Source of the DNA: Pedobacter polysacchareus
Lineage (GTDB): Bacteria > Bacteroidota > Bacteroidia > Sphingobacteriales > Sphingobacteriaceae
NCBI RefSeq assembly: GCF_019802255.1
Contig: NZ_JAHYSS010000004.1
Location: 386,621 to 450,620, forward strand
Direction of reading: 5' to 3'
Length of the DNA stretch: 64,000 bases
Part shown: positions 1 to 8,914 of the stretch, piece after piece
How the letters are laid out: the number at the start of each line of letters is the position of its first letter
Numbering within the stretch: position 1 is the stretch's first letter
Position numbers and translations under genes: made by a program
Notes under the pieces: model-generated
What the model was told of the DNA's origin: nothing
The model's input: the letters and a program-made list of their open reading frames with translations, nothing else
Databases searched by the model: none

Positions 1-839
1 TGAATCCCTTGATTTGGGAACAGTTAGCCAGCCTAATCCGGGATAAATATGAGGAATTTGATGGTTTTGTAATTCTTCATGGTTCCGATACAATGTCTTT
101 CACCGCTTCTGCATTGAGCTTTATGCTGGAGAACTTGTCGAAACCGGTGATTTTAACCGGCTCACAGCTGCCGATAGGAGAGATCAGAACAGATGCCAAA
201 GAAAACCTGATCACCGCTTTAGAAATTGCAGCTACAAAGAAACAAGGGAAAGCAATGGTGCCCGAAGTGTGTATTTATTTCGACTATCAGCTGTTTCGCG
301 GCAACCGATCCATAAAATACAATTCAGAGAAATTTGAAGCCTTCCGCTCGCCAAATTATCCGATTCTGGCAGAAGCAGGGGTACATTTATCTTTCTTTAA
401 AAATTACATCGCCAAACAGCCTACAGAACCTTTAAAGGTACATACCAGGTTCAACGCCAATATTGGGGTACTGAAACTGTATCCGGGGATTTCTCCTCAG
501 GCAGTTCATGCCATTACGAAATCAGGGGTGGATGCAATTGTGCTGGAAGCTTTCGGCTCCGGAAATACAACTACTGCAGATTGGTTCACTTCCAGTTTAG
601 AGGATGCCATCAATAGCGGCAAACTGATCATCGACATTACCCAGTGCAAAAGGGGGGCTGTAGAATTGGGGAAATATGAAACCAGCAAAAAGCTGCAGCA
701 GATGGGCGTCATCTGTGGTTATGATACCACTTTTGAAGCTACAGTTACCAAATTGATGTATTTAATGGGGCAGGATTATACCGCAGCAGAGGTAGGTGCT
801 TTAATGGAGCAATCGCTTCGCGGAGAGCTGACTGCCTGA
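1..839 (+). CDS. ansA: Type I L-asparaginase, 5'-truncated by window edge
   Basis: Cytoplasmic-type asparaginase that hydrolyses L-asparagine to aspartate and ammonia. The reading frame is already open at the left edge, so the first catalytic threonine motif (GGTI type) lies outside the window; the TTG at position 9 is not the true start. Visible is the second catalytic motif HGSDTM near codon 27, followed by TASALSFML, then the lysine-bearing segment TDAKENLITALE and the C-terminal domain with YPGISP and EAFGSGN. In well-studied type I enzymes the motif reads HGTDTM, so Ser here replaces the catalytic Thr; Ser can in principle supply the same hydroxyl. There is no signal peptide information because the N-terminus is missing. 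The gene ends 88 bp before the next one, which has its own promoter. Confidence 0.9.
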   Translation, partial: NPLIWEQLASLIRDKYEEFDGFVILHGSDTMSFTASALSFMLENLSKPVILTGSQLPIGEIRTDAKENLITALEIAATKKQGKAMVPEVCIYFDYQLFRGNRSIKYNSEKFEAFRSPNYPILAEAGVHLSFFKNYIAKQPTEPLKVHTRFNANIGVLKLYPGISPQAVHAITKSGVDAIVLEAFGSGNTTTADWFTSSLEDAINSGKLIIDITQCKRGAVELGKYETSKKLQQMGVICGYDTTFEATVTKLMYLMGQDYTAAEVGALMEQSLRGELTA

Positions 840-876
840 TGTGCTTATCCTGTCAATGTAATTAAAAACCAAAATC

Positions 877-907
877 TTGCGCTAGATCAATTATAACCTT
901 AATTTTG
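877..907 (+). promoter_or_regulatory. Bacteroidota-type promoter for the MBL/rhodanese gene
   Basis: TTG at 877-879, 20-bp spacer, then TAATTTTG at 900-907, a full match to the TAnnTTTG -7 element. The start codon lies 20 bp downstream at 928. Confidence 0.65.
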
Positions 908-927
908 CAGTTCAATAGCAAATTGGA

Positions 928-2343
928 ATGAAGATAGAGCAGATATATACAGGTTGTTTAGCAGAGGCAGCCTATTACATAGAAAGTAATGGTGAAGCGG
1001 CAATTATTGATCCCCTACGTGAGATAGATCCCTATCTTAAACGTGCGGAGAAAGATAATGCAACGATAAAATATATTTTCGAAACTCATTTTCATGCTGA
1101 TTTTGTGTCGGGTCATGTAGACCTTGCAGAAAAATCCGGTGCGGAAATCGTGTATGGCCCAACGGCCCAAACGACTTTCAAATCGTTGATTGCAGCCGAC
1201 GGACAGCAATTTAAAATTGGTGCATTAACGATCACCACTTTGCATACACCTGGACATACACCAGAATCTACCACCTACCTATTGACGGATGAGGAAGGTA
1301 AAGCACATTGCATCTTTTCGGGTGATACCCTATTTATCGGTGATGTTGGCCGTCCGGATTTAGCACAGAAAGGGGAGCTGACCATGGAAGATATGGCCGC
1401 CACCCTGTACGATTCGCTGCACAATAAAATTTTAACACTTCCCGATCATGTATTGGTATACCCTGCACATGGTGCCGGTTCGGCCTGCGGAAAAAACATG
1501 AGCAAGGAAACTTTCGATACTTTAGGGCATCAAAAGGAAGTCAATTATGCCTTAAAAGCAAGTTCAAAAGAACAATTTATACAAGAAGTGACGGCAGGTA
1601 TTTTACCGCCACCTCAGTATTTCGCCAAAAATGCCGCCATGAACAAACATGGTTATGAAAGCTTTGAAGAAGTTTGTGAGAAAGGATTGACGCCTTTAAC
1701 ACCAGACGAGTTTGAAGCAATGGCAAACAGTACCGGTTCCCTGATCCTTGATACAAGAGATCCTCAGGTCTTTGCTAAGGGCTTTATTCCTTCTTCGGTG
1801 AACATCGGGTTAAACGGTCAGTTTGCCCCTTGGGTAGGCGCTTTAATTACTGATCTCAAACAACCTTTACTGCTGGTGTGTGAGCCTGGAAAAGAAGAAG
1901 AAGCGATTATGCGTCTTTCCAGAGTTGGTTACGACAATACCATTGGGTTTTTAATGGACGGCATCAGCCTATGGGCCGCCACAGGAAAAGACCTGGACAC
2001 CATTACTTCGATTTCCGCTGCGGAATTTGAAAAGGTATTGAATAACAATGAGAATGTGAAAGCCCTGGATGTGAGAAAACCAGGAGAGTATGAAGCAGAA
2101 CATCTGGAGCAAACTTTAACACGTCCTTTGGATTACATCAACGACTGGACAAAGGAGATCGATCCTAAAGCAACTTATTACATCCATTGTGCCGGTGGGT
2201 ACCGCTCTATGGTAGCCGCATCGATTCTTAAAGCCCGTGGGGTAGAAAACGTGATCGATGTTGCCGGTGGTTATGCAGCCATTAAAACGACAGGATTAAA
2301 ACGTACGGATTTTGCCTGCCCTTCCAAACAGATGAAAGCTTAA
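928..2343 (+). CDS. MBL-fold persulfide dioxygenase-like protein with two rhodanese domains
   Basis: 471 aa, cytoplasmic, no signal peptide. The N-terminal metallo-beta-lactamase domain (about residues 1-230) carries the metal-binding motif THFHADFVSGH, then HTPGHTPEST, SGDTLFIGDVGRPDL and YPAHGAGSACG, the pattern of ETHE1/Blh persulfide dioxygenases. Two rhodanese domains follow: residues about 260-360 (LDTRDPQVFAKGFIP, with a Cys in LLLVCEPG) and about 370-465 (ALDVRKPGEYEAEHL, with active-site loop HCAGGYRS). Family knowledge: such fusions oxidise glutathione or bacillithiol persulfide to sulfite and move sulfane sulfur. The next gene, 21 bp downstream, is a bacillithiol disulfide reductase-type flavoprotein, so the low-molecular-weight thiol is probably bacillithiol. 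The two likely form one transcript. Confidence 0.88.
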   Translation: MKIEQIYTGCLAEAAYYIESNGEAAIIDPLREIDPYLKRAEKDNATIKYIFETHFHADFVSGHVDLAEKSGAEIVYGPTAQTTFKSLIAADGQQFKIGALTITTLHTPGHTPESTTYLLTDEEGKAHCIFSGDTLFIGDVGRPDLAQKGELTMEDMAATLYDSLHNKILTLPDHVLVYPAHGAGSACGKNMSKETFDTLGHQKEVNYALKASSKEQFIQEVTAGILPPPQYFAKNAAMNKHGYESFEEVCEKGLTPLTPDEFEAMANSTGSLILDTRDPQVFAKGFIPSSVNIGLNGQFAPWVGALITDLKQPLLLVCEPGKEEEAIMRLSRVGYDNTIGFLMDGISLWAATGKDLDTITSISAAEFEKVLNNNENVKALDVRKPGEYEAEHLEQTLTRPLDYINDWTKEIDPKATYYIHCAGGYRSMVAASILKARGVENVIDVAGGYAAIKTTGLKRTDFACPSKQMKA

Positions 2344-2364
2344 TCCATTATTAAAACGGATAAA

Positions 2365-3339
2365 ATGAACAATTACGATGTACTGATTATTGGTGCCGGC
2401 CCGATTGGGATGGCCTGTGCGATTGAAGCTAAAAAGGCAGGACTGACGTATGTCATCGTAGAAAAAGGAGCATTGGTGAATAGCCTGTTCAATTATCCGG
2501 TGTTCATGACTTTCTTTTCTACTTCTCAGCGCCTGGAAATTGGGGATGTGCCTTTTGTGAGCATCAACCCTAAACCCAATCGCAATGAAGCGGTAGAATA
2601 TTATAGGAGAGTTAAAGAAAAGTTCTCTTTAAATATTCATCTTTTTGAAAAGGTGGAACAGCTGAAGAAAGATGCCAATGGCGTATTTCAGGTGGCCACT
2701 TCAAAAACAAATTATACAGCCAAAAAAGTGATCATCGCGACGGGATTCTATGATGTTCCACTTATGATGAATATTCCAGGCGAATCCTTGCCGAAAGTGA
2801 CCCATTACTATAAAGATCCGCATCTGTATGCTTTTCAAAATGTAGTTGTGATTGGAGCCAATAATTCTGGTATTGATGCCGCCTTAGAAACTTACCGCAA
2901 AGGCGCTAAAGTGACTTTGGTGATCCGCGGCGGAGAGATCGGTTCTTATGTGAAATATTGGGTACGCCCGGATATTGAAAATAGAATCAAAGAAGGTGCA
3001 ATCACCGCGCATTACCATTCGGAAGTGACCGCGATTGAAGAAGGAAAGGTAACCATTAAAACTCCGGAAGGGGAGCATACCATCGACAATGATTTTGTGA
3101 TTGCCATGACTGGTTATCATCCGGACTTTGCGATGCTCAAAAATCTTGGCGTAGAAATGGGAGATGGGACACAGCCCTTCTATAATGAAGAAACGATGGA
3201 AAGCAATCTGCCAGGTGTATACCTTGCAGGCGTAGTCTGCGGAGGAATGGATACGCACAAATGGTATATCGAAAATAGCAGGGTACATGCCGAACAGATC
3301 TTTGCACATATCGCTGCAGGGGAGAAGGCATTGCTGTAA
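2365..3339 (+). CDS. ypdA: YpdA-type putative bacillithiol disulfide reductase
   Basis: 324 aa FAD/NADPH-dependent oxidoreductase. The FAD-binding GxGxxG is in IIGAGPIGMACAIEA at the N-terminus; the NADPH-binding site is in VVIGANNSGIDAALE near residue 160; the C-terminal flavin motif is near GVYLAGVVCGG. There is no CxxC redox pair as in thioredoxin reductase, which fits the YpdA family. Characterised members reduce bacillithiol disulfide to bacillithiol in Firmicutes, and Bacteroidota also make bacillithiol. The 21-bp gap to the upstream persulfide dioxygenase/rhodanese gene, with no terminator between, indicates an operon for thiol and sulfane-sulfur redox. The gene end faces the reverse-strand hydrolase. 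Confidence 0.88.
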   Translation: MNNYDVLIIGAGPIGMACAIEAKKAGLTYVIVEKGALVNSLFNYPVFMTFFSTSQRLEIGDVPFVSINPKPNRNEAVEYYRRVKEKFSLNIHLFEKVEQLKKDANGVFQVATSKTNYTAKKVIIATGFYDVPLMMNIPGESLPKVTHYYKDPHLYAFQNVVVIGANNSGIDAALETYRKGAKVTLVIRGGEIGSYVKYWVRPDIENRIKEGAITAHYHSEVTAIEEGKVTIKTPEGEHTIDNDFVIAMTGYHPDFAMLKNLGVEMGDGTQPFYNEETMESNLPGVYLAGVVCGGMDTHKWYIENSRVHAEQIFAHIAAGEKALL

Positions 3340-3345
3340 AATGAA

Positions 3346-3386
3346 AAAGCGCCGTATCTCTTGTTTAGCAAGGTAGACAGCGCTTT
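3346..3386. terminator. Possible bidirectional terminator
   Basis: Inverted repeat AAAGCGC (3346-3352) and GCGCTTT (3380-3386) between convergent genes. The loop is long and partly self-paired, and the T-run is short, so confidence is modest. Confidence 0.4.
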
Positions 3387-3398
3387 AATACTATAGGA

Positions 3399-4421
3399 TT
3401 AAGGTTGTGCCGCAGCCTTTTCAGCTATAGGAATCTTCAATACGTTTTTCACAAATTCATCTACCGCCTGTAATACAGTTGGGATGTCTTTAGAGGTAAT
3501 GTAGGAACCTATAACATGGTCTCCAGCATTAGGAATTGCTTTTTTAACTTTCATAGCAGCCGGAGTTCCCAGTTCATCAAACATTTTCAATTCTGCAGAT
3601 ACCTTTACTGTTTGATCTTGTTCCTGCTCATTTTTATAATAATATAAGAGCAAGGTTGGCTGTGTTACTTTTTCAAAAGTTTGCTTGTTCATGGTCGTTT
3701 CTACCAATTCCTGCAGCTCAACTGCAGATTCCAAACGGTATTTAGTATACCAGTATTTAGCATATCTAGGATCACTGTCGTCTACTTCTCTTTCTTTTTT
3801 GCCGCCAAAGTTCAGACGCGCAATCTGTAATCCCCATGGGTTGTTTAATAGAAAAGCGAACTTCTCGTTGATCTCTACGTTTGGCGACATAAGCATCAAA
3901 CTGTAGACCTCTTTAGGATAGGTCGCAGCCAGCTTTAAAGCCAGTGTACCACCAGTAGAAGTGCCCATCAGGATCACTTTCTTTCCTAATCTTCTTCCAA
4001 TTTCTAAAGCTTGTTTGGCGCTTTCCCATGCCCGGTCTGGCGTATAATATTCCATTGCCGAAACGGTGTCAATCCCATGATCGGCAAGTCTGGCCAGGTA
4101 TAAATTGGCATGTATCTCTTTTGCAAGGTGGGTATGAACAGGATTTCCCTCTTCCTTGGAGGCGGTATAGCCATGCAAGTAAACTATCGAATATTCCGAC
4201 TGCTGTTTGTTCGCAGTATCTGCCCATACAATCTCCGCCTCATTACCTGGCTTGATCTTGTGTCTGGACTCGATAGATTTCACATAATTTTCAAGCTCTG
4301 GAAGTTGAGGAACAACAGGGAGCTGAGCGCTGTATTGTGGCTGCGCAGGTCTTGGACCCATAAAATATACCACGAGAGCGACTAAAATAACGGCGATAAG
4401 TACTTTGAATGTATTTTTCAC
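3399..4421 (-). CDS. Alpha/beta hydrolase, membrane-anchored
   Basis: 340 aa. One N-terminal hydrophobic segment (residues about 5-22) followed by a short proline-rich stretch suggests an uncleaved anchor or signal peptide with the enzyme outside the cytoplasm. The nucleophile elbow is GTSTGG near residue 154 (GxSxG with Ser). YLHGYTASKEEG supplies the oxyanion-hole HG motif, and NAGDHVIGS near residue 300 likely carries the catalytic His. This is the general lipase/esterase fold; the substrate cannot be read from the sequence. It stands alone, divergent from the polyprenyl synthase gene and convergent with ypdA. Confidence 0.8.
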   Translation of the reverse strand: MKNTFKVLIAVILVALVVYFMGPRPAQPQYSAQLPVVPQLPELENYVKSIESRHKIKPGNEAEIVWADTANKQQSEYSIVYLHGYTASKEEGNPVHTHLAKEIHANLYLARLADHGIDTVSAMEYYTPDRAWESAKQALEIGRRLGKKVILMGTSTGGTLALKLAATYPKEVYSLMLMSPNVEINEKFAFLLNNPWGLQIARLNFGGKKEREVDDSDPRYAKYWYTKYRLESAVELQELVETTMNKQTFEKVTQPTLLLYYYKNEQEQDQTVKVSAELKMFDELGTPAAMKVKKAIPNAGDHVIGSYITSKDIPTVLQAVDEFVKNVLKIPIAEKAAAQP

Positions 4422-4464
4422 TTTAAACTTTTTACTAAAAGTACGCTTTTAAAGATATTTAATT

Positions 4465-4472
4465 TATGTTTG
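4465..4472 (+). promoter_or_regulatory. -7 promoter element of the polyprenyl synthase gene
   Basis: TATGTTTG, a full match to TAnnTTTG, 21 nt before the ATG at 4494. I see no TTG at the usual -33 distance. Confidence 0.5.
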
Positions 4473-4493
4473 CACACATATTTTTTCACCTGA

Positions 4494-5465
4494 ATGCCGG
4501 GAATAAATCAGATAAAACTACCTATAGCCGCCGACATCGCTGCCTTCGAAGAAAAGTTCAAGGCCTCCATGCACAGTGACGCACCATTACTGGATAGAAT
4601 TACCCATTATATTGTTAAAAGAAAGGGTAAACAAATTCGTCCGATGTTCGTCTTCTTTGCTGCAAAACTTTGTGGCGGAATCATTGAATCTACACATAGA
4701 GGTGCCGCTTTAGTGGAACTGCTGCATACTGCAACACTTGTTCATGATGATGTGGTAGACAATGCCTATGAGCGTAGAGGTTTTTTCTCCATCAATGCCC
4801 TTTGGAAAAACAAGATTGCCGTATTGGTAGGTGATTATTTACTGGCCAAAGGATTGCTGCTTTCTGTAAATAACGGGGAATTCCGCTTGCTGCAAATCGT
4901 TTCTGAAGCGGTAAAACAAATGAGTGAAGGGGAGCTGCTGCAAATTGAAAAGGTACGTAAGATGGACATTTCTGAAGAATTATACTTCGATGTGATCCGT
5001 CAGAAAACCGCTTCTCTAATTGCTTCCTGCTGTGCCTGCGGTGCGGCTTCGGCAGGTGCTGATGAAGAAACCATCGAAAAAATGAGGCTGTTCGGCGAAA
5101 AGGTCGGCATCGCTTTCCAGATTAAAGACGATACTTTTGATTTCGGTACGGATGATGTTGGAAAACCTTTAGGTATCGATATTAAAGAGAAAAAGGTGAC
5201 TTTACCTTTGATCTATGCACTCAACCGTTCCGATAAAGCAGAGAAAAAGAAAATGATCAATCTGGTAAAAAACCACCAGGATGAGCCCGCTAAAATCCAG
5301 CAGATCATTGATTTTGTGAATGCCAAAGAAGGCGTTCGCTATGCGCATGAAAAGATGGTGCAGTACCAGCAGGAAGCTTTCGATATTCTCTATACTTTCG
5401 AACCTGGTGATGCCAGAACAGGGCTGGAGCAATTGGTTCGCTACACGACAGAACGCAAAAAATAA
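4494..5465 (+). CDS. Trans-polyprenyl diphosphate synthase (IspB-like)
   Basis: 323 aa cytoplasmic prenyltransferase that extends allylic diphosphates with isopentenyl diphosphate to make the quinone side chain. The first aspartate-rich motif is HDDVVDNA near residue 83 and the second is QIKDDTFDFG near residue 210; both bind Mg-diphosphate. GKQIRPMFVFFAAKLCGG contains the substrate-binding K..RP. Length is normal for hepta/octaprenyl synthases. The family member cannot be fixed to one chain length; menaquinone synthesis is the likely use in this phylum. It is a single gene with its own -7 element. Confidence 0.9.
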   Translation: MPGINQIKLPIAADIAAFEEKFKASMHSDAPLLDRITHYIVKRKGKQIRPMFVFFAAKLCGGIIESTHRGAALVELLHTATLVHDDVVDNAYERRGFFSINALWKNKIAVLVGDYLLAKGLLLSVNNGEFRLLQIVSEAVKQMSEGELLQIEKVRKMDISEELYFDVIRQKTASLIASCCACGAASAGADEETIEKMRLFGEKVGIAFQIKDDTFDFGTDDVGKPLGIDIKEKKVTLPLIYALNRSDKAEKKKMINLVKNHQDEPAKIQQIIDFVNAKEGVRYAHEKMVQYQQEAFDILYTFEPGDARTGLEQLVRYTTERKK

Positions 5466-5565
5466 TTCCCTGCCATCAATCTGCTATAAATTTGTTGCAA
5501 ATAAAATGACCCACAAGTACAACTTGTAGGGCCAAAATCCTTATTTTCATTGAAATTTCCCCTTT

Positions 5566-7101
5566 ATGAAAGCTTTTTTTAGTCTATTGATTTGTGCTGC
5601 TGCAGTTGCTGCGGAAGCTCAAACTACGGTACAAACTCCTGCCGAAACGGCTACACAAACTCTTGCACAGTCGACAGTCATCACATCCGTATCTTCAAAA
5701 ATGAAGGTTCAGGATAATTTTGGCCCCGTTTTTCAGCAAATAAACACGGAAGTGCAAGCCAATTCCAAGGCTTATGATAACCTGAAATTCGCTACCGAAA
5801 ATATCGGACACCGCCTAACGGGATCTGAAAATGGGGCGAAAGCAGAGGCTTATGTTTATCAGCTGCTAAAATCTTATGGTTATGACGTAAAATATCAGCC
5901 TTTTGAAGTAGAAAGCTGGAGCAGGATCAGCAATGAAACCAACATCGGGGATTCGGAAAAGGAATTGAAAAAAGTAAACTCGGTTACTTTGGCGCATTCG
6001 CCGGTAAAAGCCAGTGTAATTGGGGAGCTGGCAGATTTAGGAAATGGCCTGGAAGCGGATTATATCAAGGACGGAGGAAAGGTGAAAGGTAAAATTGCAC
6101 TGGTTTATCTGGGCATACTTCCCGGATCTCCTGAAAAGACACCTTACCTGCACCGATCAGAAAAAGCAGCGATTGCCATCCAGCACGGTGCCACAGGAAT
6201 TATCCTGATCAATGGCGTAAAAGGAGGGGTATTGCTGACTGGAACTGCTTCGGTTACCGGAAAACTGATTCCAATTCCTGCAATTTGCATCGGTTTGGAA
6301 GATGGCATGGCCTTAAAAGAAACGCTAAAAAATAAGCCGCAATATGCCAGCTTAAATATGAGTAATTTCTCTGGTGTGATTAAAGCGAGGAATGTCATTG
6401 CCACCTTAAAAGGAACTACATTGCCTGCAGAAAAGATTGTAGTGGGTGGTCATTTGGACAGCTGGGATCTGGCAACGGGTGCTATCGACAATGGGATTGG
6501 CTCTTTCGCCATTATTGATATGGCGCGAACCTTCAAAAAATTAAACTTAAAAACAACACGTACACTTGAATTTGTGCTGTTCATGGGAGAAGAACAAGGC
6601 CTGTTGGGCTCAAAAGCTTACGTAGCCGCAGCGCAGAAACAAAATGCATTGGATAAAGTCAGGTTTATGCTGAACTATGATATGGCCAATAACCCGAAAG
6701 GTTTTTCGACCAGCAGAAAAGAAATGAAAGATTTGTTTACAGCTTGGGGCAGTCAGATCAATCAGCTGGATAGCGGTTTCAAAAATATATTTTATGCTGG
6801 TGCTGGTTTGCACAGCGATCACCAACCTTTCTTATTGGAAGGAATTCCAACAGGTGGGGGTGCAGGAGAAGTACTGCCGAATAATTCCGGCCCTTTTTAC
6901 CATTCCGATGGAGATGTATTCTCGCTCGTGAATGATCAGGAATTGAGAAATACAGTAAGGTTTAGTGCCATGCTGGCTTATGCCCTGGCCAATACACCAA
7001 ATATTCCAGTGAGCAGACAATCAGATGAGGTCTTGAAGAAGTTCCTTCAGGAGAATGAGTTGGAAGTCCCGTTGAAAATTGCCGGAGAATGGAAGTGGTA
7101 A
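5566..7101 (+). CDS. Secreted M28 family metallopeptidase with PA domain
   Basis: 511 aa. An N-terminal signal peptide (about residues 1-18, ending in AAEAQ) sends it to the periplasm or outside. A protease-associated insert occupies roughly residues 130-260 (KGKIALVYLG and the following GATGIILINGV). The di-zinc peptidase domain follows with the expected ligands: GGHLDSWD, AIDNGIG, GEEQGLLGS, MLNYDM and LHSDHQPF. Family members are amino- or carboxypeptidases, and this one most resembles the glutamate-carboxypeptidase-like aminopeptidases. It is monocistronic: upstream is ispB-like and downstream is the convergent creD gene with a hairpin between. Confidence 0.88.
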   Translation: MKAFFSLLICAAAVAAEAQTTVQTPAETATQTLAQSTVITSVSSKMKVQDNFGPVFQQINTEVQANSKAYDNLKFATENIGHRLTGSENGAKAEAYVYQLLKSYGYDVKYQPFEVESWSRISNETNIGDSEKELKKVNSVTLAHSPVKASVIGELADLGNGLEADYIKDGGKVKGKIALVYLGILPGSPEKTPYLHRSEKAAIAIQHGATGIILINGVKGGVLLTGTASVTGKLIPIPAICIGLEDGMALKETLKNKPQYASLNMSNFSGVIKARNVIATLKGTTLPAEKIVVGGHLDSWDLATGAIDNGIGSFAIIDMARTFKKLNLKTTRTLEFVLFMGEEQGLLGSKAYVAAAQKQNALDKVRFMLNYDMANNPKGFSTSRKEMKDLFTAWGSQINQLDSGFKNIFYAGAGLHSDHQPFLLEGIPTGGGAGEVLPNNSGPFYHSDGDVFSLVNDQELRNTVRFSAMLAYALANTPNIPVSRQSDEVLKKFLQENELEVPLKIAGEWKW

Positions 7102-7116
7102 AGTGATCAATTAAAA

Positions 7117-7148
7117 AGCTCAGCATTCCTGTTAAGAAATGCTGAGCT
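7117..7148. terminator. Intrinsic terminator hairpin between M28 peptidase and creD
   Basis: Perfect 11-bp stem AGCTCAGCATT / AATGCTGAGCT with a 10-nt loop. A T-run follows on the reverse strand (complement of AATTAAAAAG), so it best serves creD; on the forward strand it is a hairpin without a clear T-tract. Confidence 0.65.
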
Positions 7149-7185
7149 GAAAGAGAGGTAGACTTATTTTTTACCAAACCTGCAT

Positions 7186-8559
7186 TTAAGGCTGTTCAAT
7201 AACCGCCTCCGGTTTATTCCAGTTGATCTTGACGGAGAAATACATCAGACAAGCCACGGTAATAAACAGACCAATACTGCCGAAGAGTAGCGCAAGATCT
7301 TGCAATTGGATAATAACATATATAAAGCTGTAGAATATACTGAGGATGATGGCAAAAATTATTGCTGCTTTTTTGTTCCTCAGGAAGGCTCCGATAAAGG
7401 TACTTACGAGGATCACTGTGGCGACAGAAGCGATGAAATAAGCGGCTCCAAAACCAACCTGTTCCGTAAAGGACAGCAGCAGGGTATAATAGATGATCAT
7501 GGCAGCCCCAATCAGGACATATTGCAGCAGGTTTACTTTCACTTTATTCAGTAATTCGATGAAGAAAAGTGAGATGAAACTCAATAGGATGATGAGAATG
7601 GCATATTTTGCAGAGCGCATCGTTTTCTGATACTGATCTACAGGCAGTAAAAACTTCACCCCAAAAGTCGCTTTTATTTTGTTTTGTGGCGTCAGCACCG
7701 CTTGTCCGCCAAGCCATTGCTGGGGAAATGGCCTGTTGAAATTCGACATTTTCCAGGTACTGCTGAACTGTTTATCTGTGATGTTCCTGTTTTCCGGCAG
7801 AAAAGCACCTGTAAAACTGGGGTTGTTCCAATCGCCATTTACTTTGATGGTACTGTTTTTTCCGAGGTGAAGGAAATTCAATGCTTCACTGCCCCTCAGG
7901 TCTAATTCATAATTAAAACCGATGTCGGAACGCTTTGTGGCAGAAAGATCGATGAGTACGCCCAAATTATTGACCAATAGGTTTTCTGCTGCGAAGTCCG
8001 GTTCTGCAGTATAAGCCTGGCCTGCTACTTTAATGATAGGCGTGCTTTTTAAACCTTTAAAGTCGCTGATGCCAGCCACGATTTTCGCTTTATCCCATAA
8101 CACCAATTCTGGATTGATCCCCGATTTATTCAATTCCAGCTCACTGAATTTACCATTTAAACGGATCTTCGTATGGTAGACCACGGCATCAAATATACCC
8201 CGGTGCAGGATTTCAGGTTTCACGTCACTTTGTATGTCCAGGCTTTCAGGGAGCAGATATATGGTGTTGAAACTTTCTTTCATGATCGATTTTCCGTTCA
8301 CATCTAAGGCTTTGACCCAGGTTTTATAAGGGAGCTGCAGGATTGGGCTTTCAATCAGCTGCGGGCCCGACCATTTTTCGGAGATTTCCTGAATGGCCTC
8401 GTCTTGTCGGCCCTGGCGTTCCTGAATCAGGTATTGAACCCAGGAAGAGGGGATCAGCAGGAGCAGCGTCAGTACAGCGATTAAAAATAGTTTAGCACCC
8501 ACAGATTCCTGTAGGAGGGCGAAAGTTGATTTTTCTTTAGGGAATTGAATGTTTTCCAT
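7186..8559 (-). CDS. creD: CreD-family inner membrane protein
   Basis: 457 aa from the ATG at 8559; a longer frame from a TTG would run through the operator palindrome, so it was rejected. One TM segment near the N-terminus (VGAKLFLIAVLTLLLLIP) is followed by a large extracytoplasmic domain (about residues 45-330) and then four to five TM helices at the C-terminus. Recognisable CreD features include LIPSSWVQYLIQERQGR and LPVDQYQKTMRSAKYAIL. CreD is an envelope-integrity protein of unclear mechanism, known in Enterobacteria from the CreBC regulon. In Bacteroidota it accompanies a small winged-helix regulator, as here, and both units carry the same palindrome upstream. Confidence 0.88.
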   Translation of the reverse strand: MENIQFPKEKSTFALLQESVGAKLFLIAVLTLLLLIPSSWVQYLIQERQGRQDEAIQEISEKWSGPQLIESPILQLPYKTWVKALDVNGKSIMKESFNTIYLLPESLDIQSDVKPEILHRGIFDAVVYHTKIRLNGKFSELELNKSGINPELVLWDKAKIVAGISDFKGLKSTPIIKVAGQAYTAEPDFAAENLLVNNLGVLIDLSATKRSDIGFNYELDLRGSEALNFLHLGKNSTIKVNGDWNNPSFTGAFLPENRNITDKQFSSTWKMSNFNRPFPQQWLGGQAVLTPQNKIKATFGVKFLLPVDQYQKTMRSAKYAILIILLSFISLFFIELLNKVKVNLLQYVLIGAAMIIYYTLLLSFTEQVGFGAAYFIASVATVILVSTFIGAFLRNKKAAIIFAIILSIFYSFIYVIIQLQDLALLFGSIGLFITVACLMYFSVKINWNKPEAVIEQP

Positions 8560-8575
8560 GGTTTCTGTTTTTAAA

Positions 8576-8596
8576 AGTACTTTGTATCTCAAAGTA
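8576..8596. promoter_or_regulatory. Operator-like inverted repeat upstream of creD
   Basis: ACTTTG (8579-8584), TATCT, CAAAGT (8590-8595), flanked by AAAAGT on the left. The same flanks and half-sites recur at 9538-9554 before the regulator operon. It lies 20-36 bp upstream of the creD ATG. Candidate binding site for the winged-helix protein encoded at 8612-8914. Confidence 0.6.
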
Positions 8597-8611
8597 TGTG
8601 GATAAAAAAAA

Positions 8612-8914
8612 TTAAGATTTCTGTTGTTTGATTAAATTTTCCAGGGATTCCAGGTGTTTCAGGAAGGCGATCCTTCCTGCTTCTGAAGCGGCATAACTGG
8701 TATTGGGCTTTCTGCCCAGAAAGGATTTATAGACATTGATATACGCTTCTTTTTCCAGGGCTTTCAGATGGGAAGCCAGGTTGCCATCGGTTACTTCCAG
8801 CAACTCTTTCAGAGAATTGAAGTCGTAATTTTCATTGGCTACCAGAATGCTCATGATCTGCAGGCGAACCCGGTTTTCAAAGGCTTTATCAAAATTTGCT
8901 AATGTGCTTTTCAC
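8612..8914 (-). CDS. Winged-helix transcriptional regulator (HTH_34/ArsR-like)
   Basis: 100 aa, a single winged-helix domain. FENRVRLQIMSILVAN starts the fold, SLKELLEVTDGNLASHLKAL is the helix-turn-helix, and GRKPNTSYAASEAG forms the wing; a short C-terminal helix may dimerise. No metal-binding Cys cluster is visible. It overlaps the upstream membrane-protein gene by 4 bp (ATGA, 8911-8914), so the two are translationally coupled. Together with creD they form a set often seen in this phylum. Repeated palindromes before both transcription units suggest it controls itself and creD; this is inference. Confidence 0.82.
   Translation of the reverse strand: MKSTLANFDKAFENRVRLQIMSILVANENYDFNSLKELLEVTDGNLASHLKALEKEAYINVYKSFLGRKPNTSYAASEAGRIAFLKHLESLENLIKQQKS

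Noticed and set aside
9..11. TTG at position 9 as the asparaginase start
   Set aside because: The frame is open to the window edge and the essential N-terminal motif is missing, so the gene clearly starts outside.
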